Shown: positions 9,662-18,932 of the stretch, in pieces
How the letters are laid out: each line of letters begins with the position of its first letter
Numbering within the stretch: position 1 is the stretch's first letter
Position numbers and translations under genes: made by a program
NCBI RefSeq assembly: GCF_002959775.1
Contig: NZ_PPCX01000006.1
Span: 1 to 64,000, forward strand
DNA length: 64,000 nucleotides
Direction: 5' to 3'
Source: Veillonella rogosae JCM 15642
GTDB lineage: Bacteria; Bacillota; Negativicutes; Veillonellales; Veillonellaceae
The notes under the pieces: generated by a model
Seen by the model: the letters and a program-made list of their open reading frames with translations, nothing else
Databases searched by the model: none
Told to the model about the DNA's origin: nothing

Positions 9662-10240
9662 TTGAAATTAGTAGTAGGCCTTGGTAATCCAGGCAAGCAA
9701 TATGAAAAGACAAAACATAATATTGGATTTATGGTTGTCGATGCCATCGCGGATAGTGTTCCTCACACTCCTTGGAGAGAGGAACAACGGGCAGAGGTGT
9801 GCAGCATTACCGTAAATGGTGAAAAAGTATTGCTTGTAAAGCCTCAAACTTTTATGAATGCAAGTGGTGACTCTGTAGGACCGTTGATGCGGTATTATAA
9901 GATTGATCCATCTGATGTGTATTGCATTTATGATGATATGGATTTACCAGTAGGTAAATTGCGTATTCGACCAAATGGAAGTTCTGGCGGTCACAATGGT
10001 ATTAAGTCTTTAATATCTCATTTGGGAACAGAGAATTTCCCGCGCTTCCGCGTAGGCATAGGTCGTCCGTTACCACAGTGGACTGTCATAGATCATGTGT
10101 TAGCACCATTTAGTGAAGAGTCACAAGAGAAGGTACAAAAGGGTATTAAGGATACAGTAAAAGCTGTATTAGGTACCTTAGAAGTGGGTATCGATAAGGG
10201 GATGAACCAATTCAATCCTAAACGTCGTCCACATCGATAA
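9662..10240 (+). CDS. pth: Peptidyl-tRNA hydrolase
   Basis: A 192-residue cytoplasmic esterase that recycles peptidyl-tRNAs dropped by stalled ribosomes. It shows the family signatures GLGNPGKQYEKTKHNIGFM (with catalytic His), PQTFMNASG, and DDMDLPVGKLRIRPNGSSGG. Translation most probably starts at the TTG at 9662, since AGGTG lies 6 bases upstream and the first family residues (KLVVGLGNPG) follow at once; no ATG fits. It is followed by a strong terminator that closes the glmU-prs-pth group. Confidence 0.95.
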   Translation: MKLVVGLGNPGKQYEKTKHNIGFMVVDAIADSVPHTPWREEQRAEVCSITVNGEKVLLVKPQTFMNASGDSVGPLMRYYKIDPSDVYCIYDDMDLPVGKLRIRPNGSSGGHNGIKSLISHLGTENFPRFRVGIGRPLPQWTVIDHVLAPFSEESQEKVQKGIKDTVKAVLGTLEVGIDKGMNQFNPKRRPHR

Positions 10241-10253
10241 ATACATGCATAAG

Positions 10254-10286
10254 GGCATGAGTCTCATAGAGATTCATGCCTTTTTT
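10254..10286 (+). terminator. Intrinsic terminator after pth
   Basis: A 12-bp stem (GGCATGAGTCTC at 10254-10265 with GAGATTCATGCC at 10269-10280) with a 3-base loop and six T residues directly after. Confidence 0.9.
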
Positions 10287-10297
10287 ACGAGGTATAT

Positions 10298-11779
10298 ATG
10301 AGTAAGCAAGAAAAAATGCCTTTTGTAGAGGCCTTAGAAGCATATAAAGAACAACATTTTGTGCCCTTTCATACACCAGGTCATAAAATTGGTGTTGAAG
10401 CGCCTCAACGACTAAAAAATTGGATGGGACCTGCTTTGCCATATGATTTAGGTGTTATGTATGCCTTAGATGACTTACATGAACCAGAAGGGGCATTAAA
10501 GGAAGCACAAGACTTAACAGCTGAGTTATATGGTGCTGATCACTGTTGGTTTTCCATCAATGGCACTACGGCCTTGATCGAAGCTATGATTATGGGGACT
10601 GTAGGTCCCGATGAAACGATTATCATTCCTCGAGAAGCACATCGTTCCGTTATTAGTGGATTAGTGTTATCTGGTGCGAAGCCTGTCTATATGGATTGCC
10701 AATTTGATGATCGGTGGGGTATCCCTCTAGGTGTATCAGTGGAGGATGCTGTTAAAACGATGGATGCTCATCCAGAGGCTAAGGCGATTCTCTTAGTGTA
10801 TCCAAACTATTATGGTGTAGGTGTAGATATTGTAAAGATTGTAAAAGAAGCGCATAAACGAGAGATGATTGTTCTTGTTGATGAAGCGCACGGACCTCAT
10901 TTACCATTTTCAGAAAATTTACCTGTTGAAGCCATTGCAGCAGGTGCAGACTTAGTGGCACAAAGTACGCATAAATCGGTAGGTTCTTTGACGCAAACCT
11001 CTTGGCTATTAGGCCAAGGCGAAAGAATTAATAAACGTCGTATTACACAAATGCATCAAATGCTACAAAGTACGAGTCCCAATTATATTTTCCTTGCCTC
11101 CTTAGATATGGCGCGTTATCAATTAGCCACCGAAGGTAAGGCGCTAATAAGTCGAACCGTAGAATTGAGCCTATATTTACGGAATGAGTTGCATAAGATT
11201 TCTGGTGTCACAACTATGGAATATAGGGATATTCAAGAGCGAGTGGCTAACTATGATTGTACTAAGGTCCTTATCGATGTAAAAGGATTAGGTCTTACCG
11301 GTGTTGTTTTTGAACGAATGTTGAGAAAACAACGTATTGAGGTAGAACTAGTGCAAGCTCATCATGTACTAGTACTCATTACAATTGGCGATACTAAGGC
11401 ATCTGTAGATGCTTTAATTAAGGCTGTAAAAACTGTAAGTGATGAAGTACTAAATGGTTCATATACAACTGACCATAGCTTAGACGGTAATTTTAATGTG
11501 CTTAGTAAAGATTCAGCTCTATTACCTGAGCCAGTCGTTCGTGTAACACCTCGCAATGCTATGTATGCTCATCGTGAGCAGGTTCCGTTACGTGAAGCAT
11601 TACATCGTATTGCTGGGGAGACAATAGCTTATTATCCCCCAGGGATTCCTTGTGTAGCCGTAGGTGAAGTGATTAGTGAGTCTGTGTTACAATATATAGA
11701 GAATCGAAAGGCTCTAGGTTACGTGCCGAATGGAGCCGATGATATGACATTAGAAACAATCTGGGTGTTACAGGAGTAA
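10298..11779 (+). CDS. Orn/Lys/Arg decarboxylase family protein (YaaO/SpeA-like)
   Basis: A 493-residue PLP-dependent amino-acid decarboxylase of the aspartate-aminotransferase fold, as in B. subtilis YaaO and SpeA. It lacks the N-terminal wing domain of the large proteobacterial CadA/SpeF enzymes. The PLP lysine lies in STHKSVGSLTQ and the cofactor aspartate in LVDEAHGPH. The gene is directly upstream of tmk, as yaaO is in B. subtilis, with a 2-bp gap. The substrate (arginine, lysine or ornithine) cannot be read from sequence. Veillonella and Selenomonas are known to attach cadaverine or putrescine to peptidoglycan, but the Selenomonas decarboxylase for that belongs to a different fold, so that role is not claimed here. 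Confidence 0.88.
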   Translation: MSKQEKMPFVEALEAYKEQHFVPFHTPGHKIGVEAPQRLKNWMGPALPYDLGVMYALDDLHEPEGALKEAQDLTAELYGADHCWFSINGTTALIEAMIMGTVGPDETIIIPREAHRSVISGLVLSGAKPVYMDCQFDDRWGIPLGVSVEDAVKTMDAHPEAKAILLVYPNYYGVGVDIVKIVKEAHKREMIVLVDEAHGPHLPFSENLPVEAIAAGADLVAQSTHKSVGSLTQTSWLLGQGERINKRRITQMHQMLQSTSPNYIFLASLDMARYQLATEGKALISRTVELSLYLRNELHKISGVTTMEYRDIQERVANYDCTKVLIDVKGLGLTGVVFERMLRKQRIEVELVQAHHVLVLITIGDTKASVDALIKAVKTVSDEVLNGSYTTDHSLDGNFNVLSKDSALLPEPVVRVTPRNAMYAHREQVPLREALHRIAGETIAYYPPGIPCVAVGEVISESVLQYIENRKALGYVPNGADDMTLETIWVLQE

Positions 11780-11781
11780 TT

Positions 11782-12468
11782 ATGGGGACTTTAATCATAT
11801 TAGAAGGCGGAGATGGTAGTGGCAAAGCTACGCAAACTAAACTATTAGTAGAACGCTTAATCAAGGAAGGACATGCAGTTAAATCTGTAAGCTTCCCAAA
11901 CTATGATAGCGGCGCTGCTATGCCTATTAAAATGTATTTAGCCGGTGAATTTGGTAAAGATGTACATGATGTAAACCCTTATGTGGCAAGTTCCATGTAT
12001 GCCATAGATCGCTTTGCATCCTTTAGAACTGATTGGGAAGAGTTCTATAAAAATGGGGGCATTATTATTGCAGATCGCTATACGACGTCTAATATGGTGC
12101 ACCAAATGGTAAAATACGATGATCAGAAGGAACGTACTGCATTTTTGAATTGGCTTGAAGACTTTGAATTTAAAAAGTTTGGATTGCCTACACCTGATGC
12201 GGTATGTCTGTTAGATATGCCTCTTGAAGTGAGTGAAGCCCTTATGGCGGAGCGTACTGGCAAAACGGGAGGCAGTACAGGTGATATTCACGAAGGAAAT
12301 CATCAATACTTAGTAGCTGTTCACGATGCCTATGAAGAGTTAGTAGAACGCTACCAATGGCACCGCATCCCTTGTGCTAGTAAAGATGAATTTAGTCAGT
12401 ATACGTTGCGCACCATTGAAGAAATTCATAACGATGTATATCAAGCAGTAGTAAATCTACTGCCTTAG
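11782..12468 (+). CDS. tmk: Thymidylate (dTMP) kinase
   Basis: A 228-residue cytoplasmic kinase that phosphorylates dTMP to dTDP for DNA synthesis. The P-loop is GGDGSGKATQTK, and the DRY motif is seen in IIADRYTTSN. The LID-like segment (AERTGKTGGSTGDIHE) is Lys/Arg-containing. It is slightly longer than the common 205-215 residues. It begins 2 bp after the decarboxylase stop with the ribosome site CAGGAG inside that gene, indicating translational coupling. A terminator follows, although holB continues in the same direction. The intervening yaaQ and yaaR genes of Bacillus are missing. Confidence 0.93.
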   Translation: MGTLIILEGGDGSGKATQTKLLVERLIKEGHAVKSVSFPNYDSGAAMPIKMYLAGEFGKDVHDVNPYVASSMYAIDRFASFRTDWEEFYKNGGIIIADRYTTSNMVHQMVKYDDQKERTAFLNWLEDFEFKKFGLPTPDAVCLLDMPLEVSEALMAERTGKTGGSTGDIHEGNHQYLVAVHDAYEELVERYQWHRIPCASKDEFSQYTLRTIEEIHNDVYQAVVNLLP

Positions 12469-12473
12469 GATAG

Positions 12474-12500
12474 GGCGGCTCTTTTAAAAGTCGCCTTTTT
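12474..12500 (+). terminator. Terminator between tmk and holB
   Basis: GGCGGCT (12474-12480) pairs with AGTCGCC (12489-12495), followed by TTTTT. A TATAAT at 12505-12510 may begin a new transcript for holB. Confidence 0.75.
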
Positions 12501-12543
12501 CTTATATAATATTAATATTGAGCATGTATTGATAGGAGGGGCT

Positions 12544-13584
12544 ATGACATATTTTGATTCTATAATTGGTCAAGATTCGATCAAGGCACACCTATCGGAA
12601 CTTGTAAATCGCAATGCATTACCACATAGCCTTTTATTTTATGGTGAAGCAGGTCTTGGCAAGCTAGATATGGCCATAGGTCTTGCGTCTCTATTATTGG
12701 GGCGCCAAGTATTTTCTCAACCTAAGGGGACAGCTTATTTAGAGGCTGTTAAAGAAGCACGTCTTGCCAATGGTGAGACCGAAAAACGCATCGAAGCAGA
12801 AGGTTTGCCTATCTATATGGATAAGGGTGATGCCTTTTGGATTCGTCCTATGAAGACGACCTTAAGGGTGGAACAGTGGTATTCATTATTGCAAGATCAT
12901 CTGTCAGTAGCAGGTAATGGTAACCGCGTTGTCATTGTGGAGGACTTTCATACGGCAAATGCAGTTATGGCAAATGCCATGCTTAAAACCATTGAAGAGC
13001 CGCCTGAACAGGTGTATTTCATCATAATTACGAACAAGATTAACACTGTGTTACCAACTATCATTTCTAGATGTATGGGCGTTGGCTTTAATAGTGTTGA
13101 TGTAGATACGATTCGAAAGGCTCTTGTAGCTCGTGGAATCACTGGTGATATGGAGCAGGCTTTGTTAGCAGGTCATGGTAATCCACAGTTAGTGGAGAAA
13201 CTAGCTACTCAAGGTCGCATTGAAATGCTAGAGTTAGCAGTTAAAGTGATGGATATCCTCGCCTTTGAAACGAGATGGTTTTCTATGATTTCGCTAGCTT
13301 GTGAAAGCTTACCTCGTGAAAGTCTAACCGAGTTAATGCACTGGCTACGTCTTGTAAGTAGAGATATGATGGCTCTTAAAATGGGGGCCCAAGACGCACA
13401 ATTACAAGTACCAATGTACAAAACTCAATTATTACGATTATTACCGCGCTGGTCTATGCAAGCACTGTCAGAGGTTATTACCGAAACATTGCAAGCAGAA
13501 CGGGCTTTGCGCTTACACATAAAAACCGCTCTCGTGGTGGACGGTCTCAGTATCGCCCTTCATGATGCTCGGGAGGAGGATTAA
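12544..13584 (+). CDS. holB: DNA polymerase III delta' subunit (clamp loader)
   Basis: A 346-residue AAA+ protein of the clamp loader. It is recognised by its start (YFDSIIGQDSIKAHLSELV), by the NAMLKTIEEPPEQVYFIIIT motif, and by IISRC, the usual SRC sensor. The nucleotide loop is degenerate (GEAGLGKLD, lacking the Ser/Thr after Lys), as expected of delta', which does not hydrolyse ATP. Unusually, the four zinc cysteines normally found just after this loop are absent, replaced by an Ala/Glu/Lys-rich stretch. The ATG at 12544 follows GGAGGGG; the in-frame TTG at 12529 is less likely. Its stop abuts the ricT start. Confidence 0.88.
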   Translation: MTYFDSIIGQDSIKAHLSELVNRNALPHSLLFYGEAGLGKLDMAIGLASLLLGRQVFSQPKGTAYLEAVKEARLANGETEKRIEAEGLPIYMDKGDAFWIRPMKTTLRVEQWYSLLQDHLSVAGNGNRVVIVEDFHTANAVMANAMLKTIEEPPEQVYFIIITNKINTVLPTIISRCMGVGFNSVDVDTIRKALVARGITGDMEQALLAGHGNPQLVEKLATQGRIEMLELAVKVMDILAFETRWFSMISLACESLPRESLTELMHWLRLVSRDMMALKMGAQDAQLQVPMYKTQLLRLLPRWSMQALSEVITETLQAERALRLHIKTALVVDGLSIALHDAREED

Positions 13585-14430
13585 ATGCTAACCATAGTTG
13601 GCGTACGCTTTAAAAAGGCAGGTAAGATTTATTATTTTCTGCCTGAACAATTAGAATTATCTGTTGGAGATGGGGTTATCGTTGAAACGGCACGTGGCGT
13701 TGAATACGGTACGGTTGTGATTGGACCAAAAGAGGTCTTTGAAGATGCTGTTGTAGCCCCTGTTAAGCCTGTTATTAGAAAGGCAACTCCAAAGGATTTG
13801 AAACAAATCGAGAAAAATAAAGAGCGCGAAGAAAAAGCCTTTGAAATTTGTCTCGAAAAAATTGGAAAACGTAAGTTACCGATGAAGCTCATCAATGTGG
13901 AATACACATTCGATATGAATAAAATTATATTTTTCTTTACTGCGGAGGGTCGTATCGACTTCCGTGAGCTAGTTAAGGATTTAGCAACAGTATTTAGAAC
14001 TCGCATCGAGTTGCGTCAAGTAGGCGTCCGTGATGAGGCTAAGGTTTTAAATGGTATTGGCGCTTGTGGTCGACCTTTATGTTGCTCTAACTTCTTAGGT
14101 GACTTCACACCTGTATCGATTCGAATGGCTAAGGACCAAAATTTGAGTCTGAATCCTACAAAAATTTCAGGTGTATGCGGTCGTTTAATGTGCTGTCTTA
14201 ACTACGAAGATGACTTATATAAAAAAGGTGGCGACCTATATGTGAAGAAGGAACGCCCTCAAGCTCCTCAAGAGGTTGCACCTCCAGGGATTGGTAAAGA
14301 GGTTGTAACTGATGAAGGTATTGGTAAGGTCTTAAAGGTAAATCACCATAAACATACGGTGAAGGTACAGCTAGAAGCTGGCCGTACTATTGATTTGAAA
14401 TGGTCCGAGGTGGCATTGCCTGATGAATGA
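13585..14430 (+). CDS. ricT: PSP1-domain protein RicT (YaaT)
   Basis: A 281-residue cytoplasmic protein of the PSP1/YaaT family. Conserved cysteines are clustered in GIGACGRPLCCSNFLGDF and SGVCGRLMCCLNYEDD. In B. subtilis YaaT forms a Y-complex with YlbF and YmcA that carries Fe-S clusters and steers RNase Y mRNA processing; competence, biofilm and sporulation depend on it. The partners are not in this window. Translation starts directly after the holB stop, and its end overlaps the next gene by 8 bp, so the three are coupled. In a non-sporulating coccus the RNA-processing role is the likelier one. Confidence 0.9.
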   Translation: MLTIVGVRFKKAGKIYYFLPEQLELSVGDGVIVETARGVEYGTVVIGPKEVFEDAVVAPVKPVIRKATPKDLKQIEKNKEREEKAFEICLEKIGKRKLPMKLINVEYTFDMNKIIFFFTAEGRIDFRELVKDLATVFRTRIELRQVGVRDEAKVLNGIGACGRPLCCSNFLGDFTPVSIRMAKDQNLSLNPTKISGVCGRLMCCLNYEDDLYKKGGDLYVKKERPQAPQEVAPPGIGKEVVTDEGIGKVLKVNHHKHTVKVQLEAGRTIDLKWSEVALPDE

Positions 14431-15148
14431 TCAAGAACGACTTGATGATTTAATTATAGATGGCTTACAGATTTATCAACGTTCTGATATGTTTCGCTTT
14501 TCCTTTGATGCTATAGCACTCATTCACTTTTGTCGTTTTAATAGTCGTCATGCTTATGTTGATTTTGGAACGGGAACAGGTGTTATGCCGCTCATAGGGA
14601 CGTCTTTAGGGGCGAGGCATATAACGGGCATAGATATCAACGAAACTCTTATTGAGTTAGCTCAGCGCAGTGTTGAGCACAATAGTAAACAAGATGTAGT
14701 AAAGATGTTGTGCGGCGATTATCGCCATATGTCTTACCGAGATATACAAGATAAGCCCTTTGATGGTGTTATTGTAAATCCCCCTTTTTATGATTCTGAA
14801 AGTGGTGCAAAGCCTACGTCTGAAGAGCGGGCTTTGGCACTTCATGATGGACATACAACATTGGATGAGGTTTTGAAAGCTGTACAGTCCTTTATTAAGT
14901 GTAAAGGGCGCTTGTGGATGATTTATAGTGCTAGTCGCTTACAATATGTGCTACATGAATTAGAAGTAGCCAACTTTCAAGCTAAGCGAATTCGATTTAT
15001 TCACGGTATGATAGATAAACCAGCGAAACTTGTGCTAATCGAAGCTATCTATCAAGGTCGGGCTGGACTTGTATTAGAGCCGCCACTTATTGTTTACGAG
15101 AATCCTAATGTGTACACGAAGGAGGTGTCCTCTTGGTATGAGCGATAA
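14423..15148 (+). CDS. tRNA1(Val) (adenine-N6)-methyltransferase-like protein (YabB/TrmN6)
   Basis: A 241-residue SAM-dependent methyltransferase. The SAM-binding glycine motif is YVDFGTGTGVMPL, and the catalytic motif of N6-adenine enzymes is VIVNPPFYDSESG. Its position between ricT and rsmI matches B. subtilis yabB, whose family includes E. coli TrmN6 (methylates A37 of tRNA-Val). Substrate is inferred from the family. The start ATG lies 8 bp inside ricT, and the end overlaps rsmI by 11 bp. The B. subtilis neighbours yabA and yazA are absent. Confidence 0.88.
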   Translation: MNDQERLDDLIIDGLQIYQRSDMFRFSFDAIALIHFCRFNSRHAYVDFGTGTGVMPLIGTSLGARHITGIDINETLIELAQRSVEHNSKQDVVKMLCGDYRHMSYRDIQDKPFDGVIVNPPFYDSESGAKPTSEERALALHDGHTTLDEVLKAVQSFIKCKGRLWMIYSASRLQYVLHELEVANFQAKRIRFIHGMIDKPAKLVLIEAIYQGRAGLVLEPPLIVYENPNVYTKEVSSWYER

Positions 15149-15986
15149 CGAATGGGGCACCTTATATTTGGTGCCTACACCGATAGGTAATTTAGAAGAT
15201 ATGACGTATCGTGCAGTTCGCATCCTAGGTGAAGTCGATGCTATCGCCGCAGAGGATACGCGCCATACAGGCATATTATTAAAACACTTTGATATTAAGA
15301 AACCTTTGATTTCTTATCATGAACATAATAAGGAAGAAAAGGGTTCTTATATTATTGAGCTTTTATTAGAGGGACAGTCTATTGCTTGTGTTAGTGATGC
15401 GGGTATGCCAGCTATATCTGATCCAGGGGCTGATCTAGTAACAAAAGCGATTGAAGAAGGCATAACGGTAGTGCCATTACCCGGTGCAAATGCGGCGTTA
15501 ACAGCGCTAATTGCATCCGGATTAGATACGAAATCCTTTACCTTTGCAGGATTTTTACCTAAACGGGGTAAACATCGGATTGAAGAGTTACAACGACTTT
15601 CACAGGCGACGGGAACCTTGATGTTTTACGAAGCCCCCCATCGATTGCAGGAGGTCTTACAAGATATGTATGAAGCCTTTGGCAATCGTTCTATTACGGT
15701 GGCAAGGGAGTTGACTAAGAAGTTTGAAACCTTTGTGCGCACCGATTTGGAAAGTCTTGTAAATGATTTAGAACAGCTCACCTATAAAGGGGAATTCGTC
15801 CTCATCGTAGGTGGTGCTGATACAGTGGAATCTGACGGTAATGAAGTATCAGATGAACCAGTATCTTATGTAGATGCTGTACAAGCCCTTGTAGAAACAG
15901 GGGTACCTAAAAAAGAAGCAATTCGCCAGGTGGCAAAGCGATTTAACGTTTCCCGCCGGGATGTATATAATATTGTAGAACGTTAA
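15138..15986 (+). CDS. rsmI: 16S rRNA (cytidine-1402-2'-O)-methyltransferase
   Basis: A 282-residue tetrapyrrole-methylase-fold enzyme that methylates the ribose of C1402 in the ribosomal decoding centre. Signatures seen are LYLVPTPIGNLEDMTYRA at the start, AEDTRHTGILL, and CVSDAGMPAISDPGADL. The C-terminal helix-turn-helix-like segment typical of RsmI is present (KKEAIRQVAKRFNVSRRDVYN). The ATG at 15138 follows AAGGAGGTG; an upstream frame extension would read back through the previous gene. Coupled to trmN6 by overlap. Confidence 0.94.
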   Translation: MSDNEWGTLYLVPTPIGNLEDMTYRAVRILGEVDAIAAEDTRHTGILLKHFDIKKPLISYHEHNKEEKGSYIIELLLEGQSIACVSDAGMPAISDPGADLVTKAIEEGITVVPLPGANAALTALIASGLDTKSFTFAGFLPKRGKHRIEELQRLSQATGTLMFYEAPHRLQEVLQDMYEAFGNRSITVARELTKKFETFVRTDLESLVNDLEQLTYKGEFVLIVGGADTVESDGNEVSDEPVSYVDAVQALVETGVPKKEAIRQVAKRFNVSRRDVYNIVER

Positions 15987-16020
15987 ACCTTCCCATTCGA
16001 AGGTTAGAAGGAGACTCATC

Positions 16021-17964
16021 ATGGGAGACACAAAAAAAACGTATTATATTACGACACCTATTTATTATCCAAGTGCTAAGTTGCACATTGGACATACGTA
16101 CTGTACATCTGTAGCTGATACAATCGCTCGATTCAAGCGTTTGGCTGGTTATGATGTCCGTTTCTTGACTGGTTCTGATGAACATGGTCAAAAAATTCAA
16201 CGTGCTGCAGAAGCGCAAGGTATTACACCTCTTGAATACACTACGAATATCGTAAATGGCTTTAAAACATTGTGGGAGAAGATGCATATCTCTAACGATG
16301 ACTTCATTCGTACTACTGATGAACGCCATGAAAAGGTAGTGCAAGAGCTCTTTACAAAAGCTTATGAAAAAGGCGATATTTACAAGGCTGAATATGAAGG
16401 TTGGTACTGTACACCATGCGAAACATTCTGGACTGAGCAAAAACTTGGTGAAAACCACACATGCCCAGATTGCGGTCGCCCTGTAGAAAAAGTAAAAGAA
16501 GAGAGCTATTTCTTTAAACTCGCTAAATATGCAGATCAATGGTTGAAATTTATCGAAGAAAATCCTGATTTTATCCAACCTGAATCCCGTCGTAACGAGA
16601 TGATTCAATTCGTAAAACAAGGTTTAGAAGATTTGGCTGTATCTCGTACATCCTTTGACTGGGGTATCAAAGTGCCATTCGACCCTAAACATGTTGTGTA
16701 TGTTTGGTTCGATGCATTGGTTAACTATATTAGTGCCCTTGCTCCATTTGATGGGGATGGCGAATTATACAAAAAATATTGGCCTGCAGATCTTCATTTA
16801 GTAGGTAAGGAAATCGTTCGCTTCCATACTATTATTTGGCCTATGATGCTCATGAGCCTTGAGTTGCCATTACCTAAAAAGGTATTTGGTCACGGCTGGA
16901 TGATCGTTGATGGTACAAAGATGAGTAAATCTTTGGGCAATGTTATTGACCCAATCCCATTGATTGATACCTACGGTGCAGATTCTTTACGTTATTACTT
17001 ATTAAGTGAAATCACGCTTGGCAATGATGGTAACTTCACATTGCCTAATTTCGTTACAAAGATCAACGCAGACTTATCTAATGATTTAGGTAACTTATTG
17101 AACCGCACTATTGCTATGATTGAAAAATACCATGGTGGTGTAATTACTAAATGCGATGATATGGACGATTTAGATCGCGACGTATCTGCATTAGCAGTTC
17201 AAACTGTGAAAGATTTTGAAGCATCTATGGAAAACATGGAACTTAACAAGGGAATTAAAGCTGTATGGGCTCTCATCGGTCGCATGAATAAATACATCGA
17301 TGAAACAATGCCTTGGGTATTAGCTAAATCTGAAGATGCTAACGATAAAGCTCGTCTTCAATCTGCTATGTATCACTTAGCAGAGGCATTGCGCATCATT
17401 GCTATCTTAGTAAGCCCTGTTATCCCTGTAGGTGCTCCAAAAATCTGGGATCAATTAGGTCTTGTAGGTTTTGCTGAGGCTACATTAGAAGACGCTAAAA
17501 CGTGGGGTGCATTGCCAACAGGTACAAAAGTTGTGAAAGGTGAACCTATTTACCCACGTTTTGAAATCCCTGAAATGATAGAAGCTACTCCAGCAGAAGC
17601 TGAAGAGACTGTAGATACATCTAATATTCCACCATTAAAAGAAAATATTACGTACGATGACTTCGAGAAACTCGATCTTCGAGTAGCAAAAGTGGTTAGC
17701 TGTGAAAAAGTGCCTAAATCCAAAAAGCTATTGAAATTTGTATTGGATATCGGTATTGAAGAACGCACAGTACTAAGTGGTATTTCACAATATTACGAGC
17801 CTGAAGCTATGGTTGGTAAAAAGGTAATTTATTTATCTAACTTGGCTCCTAAGAAGATGATGGGCATCGAGTCTTATGGCATGATTTTGTCCGCATCTGA
17901 TTGGGAAGAACATTTAGAGGTAACAAATATCGAATCTTTACCAGCAGGAAGTGTGGTTAAATAA
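16021..17964 (+). CDS. metG: Methionyl-tRNA synthetase
   Basis: A 647-residue cytoplasmic class I synthetase that charges tRNA-Met. It has the HIGH motif (AKLHIGHTYC), the zinc knuckle (CTPCETFW ... CPDCGRPVE), and KMSKSLGNV. The C-terminal 100 residues form a tRNA-binding (EMAP/Trbp111-like) domain (YDDFEKLDLRVAKVVSCEKV...) that dimerises. Preceded by AGAAGGAGA. Its stop and the tatD start overlap in TAATG, as with metS-yabD in Bacillus. Confidence 0.97.
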   Translation: MGDTKKTYYITTPIYYPSAKLHIGHTYCTSVADTIARFKRLAGYDVRFLTGSDEHGQKIQRAAEAQGITPLEYTTNIVNGFKTLWEKMHISNDDFIRTTDERHEKVVQELFTKAYEKGDIYKAEYEGWYCTPCETFWTEQKLGENHTCPDCGRPVEKVKEESYFFKLAKYADQWLKFIEENPDFIQPESRRNEMIQFVKQGLEDLAVSRTSFDWGIKVPFDPKHVVYVWFDALVNYISALAPFDGDGELYKKYWPADLHLVGKEIVRFHTIIWPMMLMSLELPLPKKVFGHGWMIVDGTKMSKSLGNVIDPIPLIDTYGADSLRYYLLSEITLGNDGNFTLPNFVTKINADLSNDLGNLLNRTIAMIEKYHGGVITKCDDMDDLDRDVSALAVQTVKDFEASMENMELNKGIKAVWALIGRMNKYIDETMPWVLAKSEDANDKARLQSAMYHLAEALRIIAILVSPVIPVGAPKIWDQLGLVGFAEATLEDAKTWGALPTGTKVVKGEPIYPRFEIPEMIEATPAEAEETVDTSNIPPLKENITYDDFEKLDLRVAKVVSCEKVPKSKKLLKFVLDIGIEERTVLSGISQYYEPEAMVGKKVIYLSNLAPKKMMGIESYGMILSASDWEEHLEVTNIESLPAGSVVK

Positions 17965-18734
17965 TGAAACTCTTTGATACACATGCTCATGTGAATGACG
18001 GCCGTTTTGATAATGACCGTGATGAGATGTTACAAGCTTGCTTTGATGCTGGCGTAGAATACATTATGATTCCAGGAGTAGATAGAGGTACTGTTGAATC
18101 AGGACTAGCTTTAGCAAAACAGTATGATCGTTTATATGCTGCTGTAGGCACACATCCTCATGAGTCTAATGATTTTACAGAAGAAGATTACGAGTTCTAT
18201 AAGGAGCAAGCACTCAATAACGATAAGGTTCGCGCTATCGGTGAAATTGGTTTAGATTATTACTATGATTTCTCTGATCGTGAAACACAAAGACGCGTAT
18301 TCATTCGTCAGTTGGAGTTAGCTCGTGAAGTAGAGTTGCCAATTATTATTCATGATCGCGATGCGCATGGTGATATTATGAATATCTTGCGCAATGAAGG
18401 GAAGGATAATTGGGGCATTTTCCACTGTTACTCCGGTAGCTGGGAAATGGCTAAGGAAGCTATTAAATTAGGCTTCTATATTTCCTTTGCCGGCCCTGTA
18501 GTATTCCCTAAGTCTACTAATATTAAGGAAGTAGCTCGCCAAGTATCCTTAGATAGAATACTTATTGAAACAGATTCACCATATTTGACGCCACCTCCAT
18601 TTAGAGGACGTCGCAACGATCCTAGCAAAACTCAATTTGTGGCAGAGGAAATTGCACGTTTAAAAGGTATCGATGTAGATGAGTTCTGTGAAATTACTTT
18701 CAATAATGGTAAACGAGTGTTTGGCATCGAGTAG
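17964..18734 (+). CDS. tatD: TatD-family metal-dependent DNase
   Basis: A 256-residue TIM-barrel hydrolase of the amidohydrolase group. Metal-binding residues are visible in FDTHAHVND, AIGEIGLDYYY, IIIHDRDAH, FHCYSG and LIETDSPYLTPPP. Family members are 3'-5' exonucleases acting in DNA repair and turnover. The start overlaps the metG stop by one base. It ends the housekeeping run; a terminator follows about 100 bp on. Confidence 0.94.
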   Translation: MKLFDTHAHVNDGRFDNDRDEMLQACFDAGVEYIMIPGVDRGTVESGLALAKQYDRLYAAVGTHPHESNDFTEEDYEFYKEQALNNDKVRAIGEIGLDYYYDFSDRETQRRVFIRQLELAREVELPIIIHDRDAHGDIMNILRNEGKDNWGIFHCYSGSWEMAKEAIKLGFYISFAGPVVFPKSTNIKEVARQVSLDRILIETDSPYLTPPPFRGRRNDPSKTQFVAEEIARLKGIDVDEFCEITFNNGKRVFGIE

Positions 18735-18837
18735 CTATAGACTAGTAGACAATATTTCTAACGCACTACATATAAGCTAAATTCTCACGGTCGTAGCTTT
18801 GGAATAGAGATTAAAACTATATAGAAATATAAATTAT

Positions 18838-18876
18838 AAAACGCGATTCTCCCTTTGCGGTGAGAATCGCGTTTTT
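18838..18876 (+). terminator. Intrinsic terminator after tatD
   Basis: A 14-bp stem (AAAACGCGATTCTC with GAGAATCGCGTTTT) with a 10-base loop and an extra T after the stem. Confidence 0.9.
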
Positions 18877-18932
18877 CTATGGTATACTAAAGTATATTCA
18901 TACTGAACACGTAGTAGGATGAGGGTAGTAGG

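Noticed and set aside
15987-16020. Short hairpin AACCTTC/GAAGGTT between rsmI and metG as a terminator
   Set aside because: Only 7 bp with no T-run; the ribosome site of metG follows directly.
15943-16620. A 225-codon minus-strand frame over the start of metG
   Set aside because: It is antisense to the conserved catalytic region of methionyl-tRNA synthetase; its composition is that of a shadow frame.
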